Positions 18,972 through 28,033 of a stretch of 64,000 nt of DNA are shown here, in pieces. The translations under genes were made by a program, and so were the position numbers. Within the stretch, counting starts at the first letter, position 1, and every line of letters starts with the position of its first letter. Location of the stretch: positions 3,279,501 to 3,343,500 of the forward strand of contig NZ_CP013949.1 of the NCBI RefSeq assembly GCF_000296215.2, read 5' to 3'. The notes beneath the pieces were generated by a model, which ran no database searches, was not told the DNA's origin, and saw only the letters and a program-made list of their open reading frames with translations. Origin of the DNA: Bradyrhizobium sp. CCGE-LA001. GTDB taxonomy: Bacteria; Pseudomonadota; Alphaproteobacteria; Rhizobiales; Xanthobacteraceae.

Positions 18972-19560
18972 AGGTCCGACCCCGCGCGGCTTCAATCGGT
19001 TGCCGTGGTCCCGTGGTCGGCCCGATCGCGACGAAACGAACGTCGTTGATGCCAATGAAGCGAAGGATCTCCCGCAAATAGGGCGTCGCCATATCGATGC
19101 GGCCACGGTTCATGCCGGTGGAAAAATCGCTGCCGCTGGCGATGATCACCAGCGTCGGCCGGTCCTTCAGCAAAGGTATGTATCCTTGCGATGGATTGAA
19201 CCGAAAGGTAAGCCCGGGCTGGACGATGATGTCGACGAACTGCTTCAGCTTGTAGGGAATGCCGAAGTTCCACATCGGCGTCGAGATCAATACGCGGTCA
19301 GCGAGCGACAGGCGTAGCGCCATGCTCTCGGCCTCGGCAAAACCGGCGCGTTGATCATCGAAGCCCTGGCCGTTCATGCGGGCATATTTCGCTTCCAGGA
19401 TCGGACCCGCGAATTCGGGCATCCGCTCGCGCCAGAGATCCATGATGTCGATGTCCCAATCGGGATGGACCTGACGGAAGCCGTCAATGAAGATCCGCGC
19501 GCCGGCACTCGACTCCGAGTCGGGGCGGGGCGAGCAGGAGAGATGCAGGAGCTTCGGCAC
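18937..19560 (-). CDS. azoR: FMN-dependent NADH-azoreductase
   Basis: 207 residues, the usual AzoR/AcpD length, with a flavodoxin-like fold. The N-terminal phosphate loop is SCSPRPDSESSAG, the FMN-contact segment is TPMWNFGIPYKLKQFVD, and IIASGSDFS follows. It reduces quinones and azo compounds with NADH through FMN. It is the last gene of the long leftward operon, 6 bases after the SMP-30 fusion, which suits a quinone-like or aromatic intermediate in the pathway. Confidence 0.92.
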   Translation of the reverse strand: MPKLLHLSCSPRPDSESSAGARIFIDGFRQVHPDWDIDIMDLWRERMPEFAGPILEAKYARMNGQGFDDQRAGFAEAESMALRLSLADRVLISTPMWNFGIPYKLKQFVDIIVQPGLTFRFNPSQGYIPLLKDRPTLVIIASGSDFSTGMNRGRIDMATPYLREILRFIGINDVRFVAIGPTTGPRQPIEAARGRTSKRLVAMAASF

Positions 19561-19566
19561 CGCGCA

Positions 19567-21138
19567 TCATCCCAGCGCCCTGATGACCGTATCCGCCCTG
19601 GTCACGACGGCGACGTTCTGCATGGCAAAGTTGATCGAGGCATTGTGCCAGTCGGTATTCATGGTCGAGCAGCAATCCTCGGGCACGATCATGAAATAGC
19701 CCTTGTCGGCGCCGGTCCGCGCGGTGTGCTCGACCGACATGTTGGTCCATGCACCGGTGTTGATGATCATGTCGCGCCCTGTCGCTTTCAGGATCGTCTC
19801 CAGCCGCGTGCCTTCCCACGCACTCATGCGCATCTTTTCGACGACGAAATCGCCGGGCCGCGGCTCGAGGCCGGACACGGGCGCCGCACCCCAGCTTCCA
19901 CGCACCAAAGCCTTGCTGTCGACGAGGCCCTCGAACAGCGGCGCGTTCAGCGTGACGCCGGGCGCGCCGGGCTCGACGATGAACCAGACATGGATGATGA
20001 CGACGCCGCGGGCGCGCGCGGTTTCGGCAAGGCGCCGGACGTTCTCGATCACATGCTGCTGGCGCGCATGAGCCGGTGCCCCGGACTCGGCAAAGGCGCC
20101 GCCGTCCATGACGACGTCGTTCTGGAGGTCCTGGATGATCATCGCGCAGCGTTGCGGGTCGAGCCGCATCTCGCCCTCGGCGAGGATCGGCGCCGCTGGC
20201 GCGGAGCCCGGCGTTGCCCCGCCGCTGCGCCGGCCGCTCATATAGGGCTCGTGCCGCGGGCCGACCTTGGTCGGGATCGCGTACACCGAATGGGTCGAGG
20301 TCAGATACAGCGTGCGGAAGTCCGGACCGCCCCAGGCGAGGTTGGCGACGAGTTCGGGCACCCGGACCTTGCCGAGCAGTTCGCCGCGCGGCGAGTACAC
20401 CCAGACGCCGCCGGGCGCGGTGACCCAGACATTGCCGTGCTGATCGCACTTCATGCCGTCGGGCAGACCGGGTTCGAGCTCGGAGCGGATGCCGCTCGCG
20501 AACACGCGCGCGTTCGACAGCGAACCGTCACTATCGACGTCGAAGATGCGGATCAGCGCCTGCACGGTATCGTTGACATAGAGCAGCCTCTCGTCCGGCG
20601 AGAAGCACAGCCCGTTCGGCTGGTCGAACAGGTTGCGGTCGACGACGAGCTTCGGCTCACCGCCGGGCACGATACGATAGACGCCCTGGAAGCCGAGCTG
20701 GCGTGGCCGCTCGACGCCATAGACCGGCATGCGGCCATACCAGGGGTCGGAGAAGTAGATCGCGCCGGACGAATGAACGCAGACGTCGTTCGGGCTGTTG
20801 AGCTCCTGTCCCCCGAAGTGCGAAGCCAGCACCTCGCGCCGTCCGTCCGGGCGTTCGCGGACCAGCGACGACGTCGCGTGCTCGCAGACGATCAGGTTGA
20901 GCTCGGCATCGTAGGTCATGCCGTTGCATTTGTTGGAAGGGCGCTTGACCTCGACGACGCCGCGCCGCGCATCCCAGCGCCGCCGCACGTCGGCCGGCAT
21001 GTCCGAGAACAGCAGGTAGTGATCGACCGGATGCCAGATCGGCCCCTCCGTGAAGTCGAAGCCGGTCCCGACCTGCGCGACCGGCGCGTAGGGGTCGATT
21101 AGGGTCTCGAATTCGGCGCGCAAGGTGACGTGCGTCAT
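19567..21138 (-). CDS. SMP-30/gluconolactonase fused to isochorismatase-like domain (nucleophile Cys replaced by Ser)
   Basis: 523 residues, two domains. Residues about 20-295 are an SMP-30/gluconolactonase beta-propeller (EGPIWHP, NKCNGMTYD, NSPNDVCV, PNGLCFSPDE, LPDGMKCD): a metal-dependent lactonase. Residues about 324-523 are isochorismatase-like, with Asp337 (QDLQND) and Lys435 (VEKMRMSAW) of the Asp-Lys-Cys triad in place. The nucleophile site reads TNMSVEHTAR, so the expected Cys is Ser468 (codon at 19735-19737). The amidase half may therefore be inactive or use other chemistry. Short intergenic gaps place it in the catabolic operon. Confidence 0.9.
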   Translation of the reverse strand: MTHVTLRAEFETLIDPYAPVAQVGTGFDFTEGPIWHPVDHYLLFSDMPADVRRRWDARRGVVEVKRPSNKCNGMTYDAELNLIVCEHATSSLVRERPDGRREVLASHFGGQELNSPNDVCVHSSGAIYFSDPWYGRMPVYGVERPRQLGFQGVYRIVPGGEPKLVVDRNLFDQPNGLCFSPDERLLYVNDTVQALIRIFDVDSDGSLSNARVFASGIRSELEPGLPDGMKCDQHGNVWVTAPGGVWVYSPRGELLGKVRVPELVANLAWGGPDFRTLYLTSTHSVYAIPTKVGPRHEPYMSGRRSGGATPGSAPAAPILAEGEMRLDPQRCAMIIQDLQNDVVMDGGAFAESGAPAHARQQHVIENVRRLAETARARGVVIIHVWFIVEPGAPGVTLNAPLFEGLVDSKALVRGSWGAAPVSGLEPRPGDFVVEKMRMSAWEGTRLETILKATGRDMIINTGAWTNMSVEHTARTGADKGYFMIVPEDCCSTMNTDWHNASINFAMQNVAVVTRADTVIRALG

Positions 21139-21147
21139 CGGTCGATC

Positions 21148-21996
21148 TCAGGCTGGGAACCAGTTGCGCTGGGGTAGGGACTGCACGATCGGTCCGGGGA
21201 CCTGGTCATGCAGTCGCCCGACGACATTGCCGCCTTCGATCTTGGCCGGACGATCGTGCACGGGAAGGAGATAGCGCGAGCTACTCAGCAGCTTCTTGAT
21301 CGCGGCCTTCTCCGCACGCTTGCTGGTGCCGTGATTGCCGGTGGTGCGCGGCTCCCAATCGTGGATCTCGTTGAACGGGGTCACGATCTGGTCGTTGAAG
21401 TCGTAGATCACGTCGCCGCAAATGGTGGCGATGCCGTCGGCGGTCTCGACGATGATGTTCATGGAGCCCTCGGTGTGGGCATTGGCCGCGTCGCAATAGA
21501 CGCCGGGCATCAGCTCAATCGGACCGGTGATCTCCAGGTCCAGGAAGCGTAGCGCGCTCTTGGTGTGCAGGCGGTCGATCAGGTGCTTGATGTCGGGCGC
21601 GGGGTATTGCGGATGCATCAACCCGGAGACGGAGTATTCCAACTCCTTGCGGTTGAGCACGACGGTCGTGTTCATCGGGAATAGATCGTCCTTGCCGGCG
21701 TGGTCGATGTGCAGATGAGTATGGCAGACGAAGCGGACGTCGCCCATGCGCACGCCATGGCGCGCAAGCTGGTTCTCGATCATGTGCTCATGATACTGCA
21801 GCCCCCGCATGCCCAACGTTTCCATGATCTGGTTGGAGCGATAGCCGGTGTCGACCACGACCGGATATTTGCCGCCGAGGATCAGGAAGCCCAGGGTGAG
21901 GACGCGGCGGGTGCGGCCGCAATCGCGGCCGAGCACCAGGAAGCTCGATTCGAGCTCGATATCGCCATAGTCCAGGATCTTGATCTCCAGCGCCAT
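21148..21996 (-). CDS. Metallo-beta-lactamase-fold hydrolase, N-acyl homoserine lactonase-like
   Basis: 282 residues. The dinuclear metal motif HxHxDH is at 94-99 inside CHTHLHIDHAGKDD, followed by later ligands in ANAHTEGS and the Asp in TICGDVIYDF. Length and pattern fit the AiiA/AttM lactonase group. It lies 9 bases before the SMP-30 fusion, so two lactonase-type proteins are adjacent. In this operon it more likely opens a catabolic lactone than quenches quorum signals, though AHL cleavage cannot be excluded. Confidence 0.88.
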   Translation of the reverse strand: MALEIKILDYGDIELESSFLVLGRDCGRTRRVLTLGFLILGGKYPVVVDTGYRSNQIMETLGMRGLQYHEHMIENQLARHGVRMGDVRFVCHTHLHIDHAGKDDLFPMNTTVVLNRKELEYSVSGLMHPQYPAPDIKHLIDRLHTKSALRFLDLEITGPIELMPGVYCDAANAHTEGSMNIIVETADGIATICGDVIYDFNDQIVTPFNEIHDWEPRTTGNHGTSKRAEKAAIKKLLSSSRYLLPVHDRPAKIEGGNVVGRLHDQVPGPIVQSLPQRNWFPA

Positions 21997-22027
21997 TCGT
22001 TGCCCTCCCTCATCTCATTCTTGTCTG

Positions 22028-22912
22028 TCAAAGCCGATAGACGCGCGTCGCGGTGGTCCTGAAGATCGCGTCCTGTTGTGCGGCACTCAGCGGCGCGGCG
22101 GCCGCGCGAAACGCATCGACCAGCTCGCGATAATTGGTCCACAATTTCTCGATCGGGAAATTGGAGCCGAACAGGCAGCGCTCGGCGCCGAAGATCGTAA
22201 CTGTGTCGGCGAGCACGGCGGCGATGTGTGCAGGATCGTTGCGATGGATGAAGGTGCCGAGCCCCGAAAGCTTCGACACCACGTTCGGGCAGGCCGCAAG
22301 CCGCGCCATGCCGGCGCGCCAGGCGGCGCGGCCGGCGGGTGAGAGATCCTCCAGCATGCCGGCATGCTGGAGAATGAAGGTTACCTTCGGACAGGCGTCG
22401 GCCAGTTCCGCGGCTTCGGGCATCTGCGGGGTGAACACCTGCAAATCGAAGCTCCAGCCATAGTCGGCGAGATGCGCGACGTTGCGGCGGATCATCGGAT
22501 CGGCGCAGAGATCGGGACGGGCCGCGAAACGATAAAGCGGATTTTCGTGCCAATGCAGCTGCATGCGTACGCCGCGCACGAGTGGAAAGCGCTTAAGGCG
22601 ATCGAGCTGCGGACGGACGTCCTCGACGGCGAAATTGGCATAGGCGACGATGGCGTGCGGCCAGCCGTGCTCATGGGCCGTCTGCTGCACCCAGGCGGCC
22701 TCATCCTCGAAACGGTCATTGGCCCAGTTGGTCTGCACATAGACCGAGCGGGTGACGCCGGTGCCCTTGAGATCGTCGAGATATTCCCCGATCGGATAGT
22801 CGCGCCGGATCGGCTCATAGGGACCGAAGATCCGGGGCTGCATGGGGCCGATCAGCCAGGGCAGGTCGGCCTGCCGCCAGATGTGATGATGGCCATCGAC
22901 AATATCGATCAC
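22028..22912 (-). CDS. Amidohydrolase-2 family TIM-barrel hydrolase
   Basis: 294 residues from a GTG at 22912 that overlaps the CoxE-like stop as GTGA. The metal-binding HxH is at residues 8-10 (DGHHHIW), further family marks are FILQHAGM and FGSNFPIEK, and the C-terminal TATRVYRL is typical. The family includes 2-pyrone-4,6-dicarboxylate lactonase and fuconolactonase-like enzymes. It probably hydrolyses a lactone or ring intermediate; the substrate is not readable. Confidence 0.9.
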   Translation of the reverse strand: MIDIVDGHHHIWRQADLPWLIGPMQPRIFGPYEPIRRDYPIGEYLDDLKGTGVTRSVYVQTNWANDRFEDEAAWVQQTAHEHGWPHAIVAYANFAVEDVRPQLDRLKRFPLVRGVRMQLHWHENPLYRFAARPDLCADPMIRRNVAHLADYGWSFDLQVFTPQMPEAAELADACPKVTFILQHAGMLEDLSPAGRAAWRAGMARLAACPNVVSKLSGLGTFIHRNDPAHIAAVLADTVTIFGAERCLFGSNFPIEKLWTNYRELVDAFRAAAAPLSAAQQDAIFRTTATRVYRL

Positions 22913-24030
22913 GCCGCTCTCCTTCGTCCCAATGCCAGAATGTGCGCGACGATCGACGCGCTGGAGCCGCCATCCACGAGGTCATCGACGAAGCGCTCGA
23001 TGGCGACGAGCGCCTCCGTCTGTGGACGGAAGGCCGGGCTGGTGGCGAGCGGCGTCAGCCAGCTGAGACGCCAGGCCCGCCGCGACAGTTTCGCGACGGC
23101 ATCGCGAAGCGCGTCCGGTTCGCCGCGCTCGAGCCCGTCGGAGACGACGATCACAGCGGCGCCGCGCGCATAACCGCCGAAGCGGGGAACGGCGAGGAAG
23201 GCTTGCAGTGCATCGCCGATGCGGGTGCCGCCGTCCCAATCGCTGACGAGGTGGGCGGCCGCGTTCAACGCCTGCTCGCGACGCTTCAACCGTAATGGGC
23301 GGGTGACGCGCGTCAGCCGCGTACCGAAGGTGAAGACCTCGACACTGGGCGCCGCCTGCACCAGCGCATGAGCGAGCTTCATGTTCTCCTCGGTGCGGCT
23401 CTTCATCGAGCCGGAGACGTCGATCAGCAGCAATATCTTGCGTGGCCGCTGCCGCCGCTTGAGGTGGCCGAGTCGCAGGATCTCGCCGTCGCTGCGGACG
23501 GTGTCGCGCAAAGTGCGGCGGAGATCGGCAAAGGGGCCGCGGCGGGCGCGCATGCGGCGGTGGCCGCGTCGTCGCGGCAGACGCCGCGGCGCCTCGCGCG
23601 CCAGGCGGCGGAGCGCGTCCATGATCGACGTCGCCGCAAAGCGGCGCTCGACCAGGGCCTCGCTTCGAGTCGCGGTGAGGCCGGACTCGCTGGCTTCGTC
23701 GGAGAGCAGGGGCTCCTCGTCGCCGCGGCCCTCTTCTTGGAGCCGAACCGTCTCGTCGTCCTCGCCCTCGTCGTCGCGTGCAACCGCCTCGCTGCCGCGG
23801 AAGTGGAGGTCGAACAGCCGATTGAAAGTGGCGCGGCGTTCGGGTGGCGGAGCCAGCGTCGCCAGCGCGGCCTGTCGGATGTGCTCGATGTCGCGCGGGC
23901 CGAGCAGCCCGATCGCCGCCAGGAACGTCGTGGTCTGCTCCGGCGCCACGGCAAAGCCGTTCGCACGCAGCAGCGGGACGAAGGCGACGAAGACGCGTGC
24001 GGCGCGCGGGAGCTGCGTCTCGGTGCTCAT
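22909..24030 (-). CDS. VWA-domain protein, CoxE-like
   Basis: 373 residues. The N-terminal helical part (about 1-90) is CoxE-like, followed by an acidic then Arg-rich linker (about 85-170) and a von Willebrand A domain with the MIDAS motif DVSGS at 204-208. CoxE-like proteins work with a MoxR ATPase in cofactor insertion or maturation of molybdenum hydroxylases. The ATGA overlap with the MoxR gene at 24027-24030 and the adjacent hydroxylase subunits fit this. Confidence 0.88.
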   Translation of the reverse strand: MSTETQLPRAARVFVAFVPLLRANGFAVAPEQTTTFLAAIGLLGPRDIEHIRQAALATLAPPPERRATFNRLFDLHFRGSEAVARDDEGEDDETVRLQEEGRGDEEPLLSDEASESGLTATRSEALVERRFAATSIMDALRRLAREAPRRLPRRRGHRRMRARRGPFADLRRTLRDTVRSDGEILRLGHLKRRQRPRKILLLIDVSGSMKSRTEENMKLAHALVQAAPSVEVFTFGTRLTRVTRPLRLKRREQALNAAAHLVSDWDGGTRIGDALQAFLAVPRFGGYARGAAVIVVSDGLERGEPDALRDAVAKLSRRAWRLSWLTPLATSPAFRPQTEALVAIERFVDDLVDGGSSASIVAHILALGRRRAA

Positions 24031-24908
24031 GCGGTCGCCTCCGCGAGCATCGCATCGAGCCGCGGCGAAATGAAATGCAGGTCCTCTTCGTCCTTCAGCG
24101 CCACGCCGATTGAACGCTTGAACGCATCAGGCCAGCGCGCGCCGCCCTTGTGAAGGAGCGTCGCTGCCTCGGCCCAGTCGACGGCCTCGGCGATTCCCGG
24201 CGCCTTGCTCAGCGGCTCGCGGCGCAGCCTTTCAACCGCCGCGACGACGGCGCGAGCCGTGGCTTCGGCCACGCTGGAGGCGCGCATCATGATAATACGC
24301 GCCTCGCGCTCCGCGGTCGGATAGTCGATCCAGTGATAGACGCAGCGGCGGCGCAAGGCCTCGTGCAGGTCACGCGTCCGGTTCGACGTCAGCACGACGA
24401 CGGGGCGCTCCGCCGCGCGGACGGTGCCGCGCTCGGGAATCGAGATCTGGAAGTCGGAGAGGAATTCCAGCAGGAACGCCTCGAACTCCTGGTCGGCGCG
24501 GTCGATTTCATCGATCAGCAGCACAGTGGAGTCGGGCGCGCGGAGCGCCGCCAGCATCGGTCGCTCGATCAGGAACGTCTCCCCATAGATGTCGATGCTT
24601 TCGTCACCGGCCTGGCGGATCGCCAGCATCTGGCGCGGGTAGTTCCACTCGTAGAGCGCAGCGGACGCGTCGATGCCCTCATAGCATTGCAGGCGAATGA
24701 GGCGGCGGCCGAGCACGGCGGCAATGGCCTTGGCGGCTTCCGTCTTGCCGACACCCGGCGCGCCTTCCAGCAGCAGCGGTTTGCCGAGCGCGAGACCAAG
24801 ATAGGCGGCGGTCGCGAGACCCTCGTCGGCGAGGTAATAGGCCGCGCGAAGTGCCTTCTCAAGCGCCTCGGGGCTGTCGATGCCGACGATGTTGCTGCGA
24901 ACCGCCAC
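24027..24908 (-). CDS. MoxR-family AAA ATPase (CoxD-like)
   Basis: 293 residues from the GTG at 24908, which has AGAGGA about 8 bases upstream; an in-frame upstream ATG has no ribosome site and reads as low-complexity Arg. Walker A is GAPGVGKTE, Walker B LLIDEIDRAD, and the sensor segment VVLTSNRTRDL precedes the arginine-finger region LRRRC. MoxR/CoxD ATPases remodel molybdenum hydroxylases, as in CO dehydrogenase maturation. It pairs with the CoxE-like VWA protein. Confidence 0.9.
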   Translation of the reverse strand: MAVRSNIVGIDSPEALEKALRAAYYLADEGLATAAYLGLALGKPLLLEGAPGVGKTEAAKAIAAVLGRRLIRLQCYEGIDASAALYEWNYPRQMLAIRQAGDESIDIYGETFLIERPMLAALRAPDSTVLLIDEIDRADQEFEAFLLEFLSDFQISIPERGTVRAAERPVVVLTSNRTRDLHEALRRRCVYHWIDYPTAEREARIIMMRASSVAEATARAVVAAVERLRREPLSKAPGIAEAVDWAEAATLLHKGGARWPDAFKRSIGVALKDEEDLHFISPRLDAMLAEATA

Positions 24909-24918
24909 GGCCGATCCT

Positions 24919-25941
24919 CTAGCGCCGCGCCTGCGGCCGCGCGCCACCCTGGGCCTTGATCGCGCGCAACACCTTCTCAGGCGTGATCGGCAGATCGTCG
25001 ATGCGCACACCGACCGCGTTGAAGATCGCATTGGCGACGGCCGGCAGAACGGGGTTGGCGCACATCTCGCCCGGGCCTTTGCCGCCGAAGGGACCGTCGG
25101 GAGCAGGGCGTTCCAGCACCGCGATGTCGTGCGGGCAGATGTCGCCGGGACCTGGCATCAGATATTCGACGAAGTCGCGCGGCCCGTGGACGGGCTCAGG
25201 ATAGTATGGCTCGGGCGTCTCGTAGAGCGCATGACTGACGCCCATCCAGGCGCCGCCGACCAGCTGCTGCTCGACGAGCCGCGGGTTGAGCGCGCGTCCC
25301 AATTCATAGGCGGAGTCCATCCGGACCATCGCGACCTCGCCGGTCTCGTCATCGACCTCGACCTCGGCGACGAGGCAGGCATGGGCATAGCAGGTTGCCG
25401 GCGACATCTCGCCCGTCTCAGGATCGACGTTTGAGAGGGGGACCAGGAAGATGCCGCGGCCGGAGATGGTCTTGCCTTGCTTGAACTGCGCGGCGATCGC
25501 GACGTCCTTGGTCGAGATCGAGCGATGGGGTGCGCCCTTGACGTGGATGTTCCCGCGCCCGTCGGTTTCGAGATCGGCGGCGTTGACCTCCAGCTCCTCG
25601 GCCGCCGCCTCCATCATCACGCCGCGCGCTTCGCGAGCGGCGGCCATGACGGCGTTGCCGACGCGATGGGTGCCGCGCGAGGCGAACGAGCCCATGCAGT
25701 GTGGGCCGGTGTCCGAGTCCGCAGTGTCGACATAGACGTCCTCGACGGGCACGCCGAGCGTCTCGGCGCAGATTTGCCGCGTCACCGATTTCATTCCCTG
25801 GCCGAGATCGATCGACGACAGCGCCACCGTGAACTTGCCGCTTGGATTGGAGTGAACCAGCGCTTGGCTAGGGTCGCCGCCGAGGTTCATGCCGATGGGA
25901 TAGTTGATCGACGCCATGCCGCGTCCGCGATGCCTGGTCAT
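24919..25941 (-). CDS. Molybdenum hydroxylase Mo-binding subunit, C-terminal half (MoCoBD_2)
   Basis: 340 residues from the ATG at 25941, one base after the stop of the N-terminal half (TGA-G-ATG). It covers the second molybdopterin-binding domain of the xanthine dehydrogenase family: IDLGQGMKSV, DTADSDTGPHCMGSFASRGT, and GGKGPGEMCANP, whose Glu matches the catalytic Glu. The first half is a separate protein, so the large subunit, normally one chain of about 770-800 residues, is split here. Both halves are in frame with plausible starts, so I call it a real split rather than a frameshift. Confidence 0.9.
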   Translation of the reverse strand: MTRHRGRGMASINYPIGMNLGGDPSQALVHSNPSGKFTVALSSIDLGQGMKSVTRQICAETLGVPVEDVYVDTADSDTGPHCMGSFASRGTHRVGNAVMAAAREARGVMMEAAAEELEVNAADLETDGRGNIHVKGAPHRSISTKDVAIAAQFKQGKTISGRGIFLVPLSNVDPETGEMSPATCYAHACLVAEVEVDDETGEVAMVRMDSAYELGRALNPRLVEQQLVGGAWMGVSHALYETPEPYYPEPVHGPRDFVEYLMPGPGDICPHDIAVLERPAPDGPFGGKGPGEMCANPVLPAVANAIFNAVGVRIDDLPITPEKVLRAIKAQGGARPQARR

Positions 25942-25942
25942 C

Positions 25943-27535
25943 TCAGCGCCTCCTGGTGCCGAACACGGATGAGAACCGCGTTGCGCCGTGCGATGGTGCG
26001 GCCGGGCGCGGCGGAGGAGGTGGCGGTGCGGGCGGGGGCGGCTCGCGTGGCGGCTCCCGCGTCGCATTCACCGGGGCGCGATCATAGGTCGTGCGCTGCT
26101 GCGCAGGCGCGGCCGGCCGGCTGCGCGAGTCTGTCGGCGTCGGCGGGATGGCGGCGCGGCTGCCGCCGCCGTCCTTGCGGGAGGAGGCGCGCCTGAACTC
26201 GTCGCGGATCGGCCATTTGGCCTTTTCGGCGGCGACCTGAACGCATTCGATTAGAGCCGTGTTCTTCGCCTCGCGGCGATGCGCCTTCATGTCGCCGTCG
26301 CGATAGGCGTTGAGGATACGAAATTCCATCGGGTCCATGCCGACGAGGTTTGCGAGCTTGTCCATCTGGCATTCGATGGCGAAGTCCATCGCGGTGACGC
26401 CGAAGCCGCGCATGGCGGTCGCCGGTGTGCGATTGGTGAAGACGCAGTAGACGTCGCCATACACGTTCGGGATGGTGTAAGGACCCGGCAGATGCGCGGC
26501 GCACTTCACCGCGGCATAGCTGGACAGTCGCGTGTAGGCGCCGCTGTCGAAATAGGCGCGGATCTTGCGCGCGACGATGCGGCCGTCGCGCATCACGCCA
26601 TCCTTGATGTAGATGCGTTCGGCGCCACGCGGCGGGCCATATTGCATTTCCTCCTCCCGCCCGAACACGTAGCGCACGGGGCGCCCGGTCAGCATGGCGC
26701 CGAGGATGGCGAGCGGCTCGGTCAGCGTATCGACTTTGCCGCCGAAGCCGCCGCCGACAGTGCCGCCGATGAAGTGGAAGGTGTTGGAGGGTACGTCGAG
26801 AATTTTTGCGCAAGTATCGACTGAGAAGAACAGCGCCTGGGTGGAAGTGTAGACGATGTAACGTCCATTGGTGTCGGGCGCGGCGATCGCGCCGTTGGTC
26901 TCGGTCGGCGCGTGCTCGATCGGCGACATCTGGTAGCGCTGTTCCAGCACGTGGTCGGCAGTCGCGAGCGCGGCATCGGCATCGCCGAACCGCAGGCGCT
27001 GGTGATCGTAGACGTCGTGATAGATGAAGGCGTTCTTCGGATAGGTCTCATTGACCACGGGCGCGCCGGGCTTGAGCGCGTCCTCGACGTCGAACACGGT
27101 CGGCAGCGGTTCGTAATCGACCTTGACCTTTGCAATGGCCTCGAACGCCTCACGTTCGCTGTCGGCGACGATGGCGAGGATCGGCTCGCCCTTGTAGCGG
27201 ACCTTGTCGACGGCCAGCGACGGCTCGTCGTCCTTGCCGAAATTGATCAGGCTGAGAAGCGTGTTGAGATTGACCGGAACATCGCTGCCGCGGATGATCC
27301 GGCGTACGCCGGCAGAGCGCTCTGCGTCCGTGGTATCGATGCGGCGCAGTCTTGCATGGGCCTGGGTCGAGCGAACGACCTTCAGGTGCAGCATGCCCTG
27401 AAGCATATGATCGTTGAAATAGCTCGACGTGCCCGTGATGTGGCCTAGCATGTCCTGGCGCTGTGTGCCCTTGCCGATCTCCTTGAGATTGTCATCGCGC
27501 TCGTCGGCGAAGATGTCCTTGCGTAATTCGAGCAT
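25943..27535 (-). CDS. Molybdenum hydroxylase Mo-binding subunit, N-terminal half, with Pro-rich tail
   Basis: 530 residues. The N-terminal aldehyde oxidase hammerhead (about 20-125: ITGTSSYFNDHM, YKGEPILAIVA) is followed by the first molybdopterin-binding domain (about 150-445: IGGTVGGGFGGK, TPATAMRGFGV). It lacks the AYRCSFR loop of form I CO dehydrogenase, so it is a general hydroxylase. Residues about 449-530 are a low-complexity tail rich in Pro, Arg, Ser and Ala with a long proline run, not part of the fold. The C-terminal half starts one base downstream. Confidence 0.9.
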   Translation of the reverse strand: MLELRKDIFADERDDNLKEIGKGTQRQDMLGHITGTSSYFNDHMLQGMLHLKVVRSTQAHARLRRIDTTDAERSAGVRRIIRGSDVPVNLNTLLSLINFGKDDEPSLAVDKVRYKGEPILAIVADSEREAFEAIAKVKVDYEPLPTVFDVEDALKPGAPVVNETYPKNAFIYHDVYDHQRLRFGDADAALATADHVLEQRYQMSPIEHAPTETNGAIAAPDTNGRYIVYTSTQALFFSVDTCAKILDVPSNTFHFIGGTVGGGFGGKVDTLTEPLAILGAMLTGRPVRYVFGREEEMQYGPPRGAERIYIKDGVMRDGRIVARKIRAYFDSGAYTRLSSYAAVKCAAHLPGPYTIPNVYGDVYCVFTNRTPATAMRGFGVTAMDFAIECQMDKLANLVGMDPMEFRILNAYRDGDMKAHRREAKNTALIECVQVAAEKAKWPIRDEFRRASSRKDGGGSRAAIPPTPTDSRSRPAAPAQQRTTYDRAPVNATREPPREPPPPAPPPPPPRPAAPSHGATRFSSVFGTRRR

Positions 27536-27544
27536 GGTCTGACC

Positions 27545-28021
27545 TCAGGCGCTGGCCCGGCCGCCGGCGGCGGCGAGGATGGCATTGATGATCGGCTCGT
27601 AGCCGGTGCAGCGGCAGATGTTGCCGGAGATTGCTTCAATCACGTCGGCCCGGCTCGGGGAGGGATTGCGGTCGAGCAGCGCCTTTGCGGCCATCAGCAT
27701 GCCCGGCGTGCAATAGCCGCACTGGGCGGCAAAATGGTCGGCGAACGACCGCTGCAGCGGATGCAGGTTCGGGCCTTGCTTCATGCCGTCCAGCGTTTCG
27801 ACGGAACGGCCGGCGACGGTCTCTGCCAGCGTCAGGCAGGAGAGGTGGAGTTCTCCGTCGATCAGCACGCTGCAGGTGCCGCAGCCCCCCTGGCCGCAGC
27901 CGAATTTCGGTGTCATGTCGCCGATCAATTCGCGCAGCGCGACCAGCAGATTGGTGCCGCCATCGACGAAGATCGCGACGTCGCGGCCGTTGTAGCGAAA
28001 TTGCAGAGGCGTCTTGGACAT
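27545..28021 (-). CDS. Molybdenum hydroxylase (2Fe-2S) subunit, CoxS-like
   Basis: 158 residues with two iron-sulfur domains. Plant-ferredoxin-type cysteines are C42, C47, C50 and C62; the helical second cluster has C101, C104 (CGYC), C136 and C138 (CRC). All eight ligands are present. It carries electrons from the Mo centre to the FAD subunit. It lies 12 bases after the FAD-subunit gene and 9 before the Mo subunit. Confidence 0.95.
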   Translation of the reverse strand: MSKTPLQFRYNGRDVAIFVDGGTNLLVALRELIGDMTPKFGCGQGGCGTCSVLIDGELHLSCLTLAETVAGRSVETLDGMKQGPNLHPLQRSFADHFAAQCGYCTPGMLMAAKALLDRNPSPSRADVIEAISGNICRCTGYEPIINAILAAAGGRASA

Positions 28022-28033
28022 GGCGGTCCCTGT

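Noticed and set aside
18567..19106. 179-codon minus-strand frame overlapping the azoreductase end
   Set aside because: Its first part is antisense-like to nothing real and overlaps the azoreductase in another frame. The plus-strand alternative has a recognisable helix-hairpin-helix.
19351..21102. 583-codon plus-strand frame opposite the SMP-30 fusion
   Set aside because: No domain is recognisable and the peptide is rich in Arg, His, Asp and Ala. The minus-strand gene has full motifs.
25941..26067. Frameshift joining the two Mo-subunit halves
   Set aside because: Each half has a sensible start or stop and the junction TGA-G-ATG is a normal operon spacing. The sequence upstream of the second ATG in its frame is not Mo-subunit-like.
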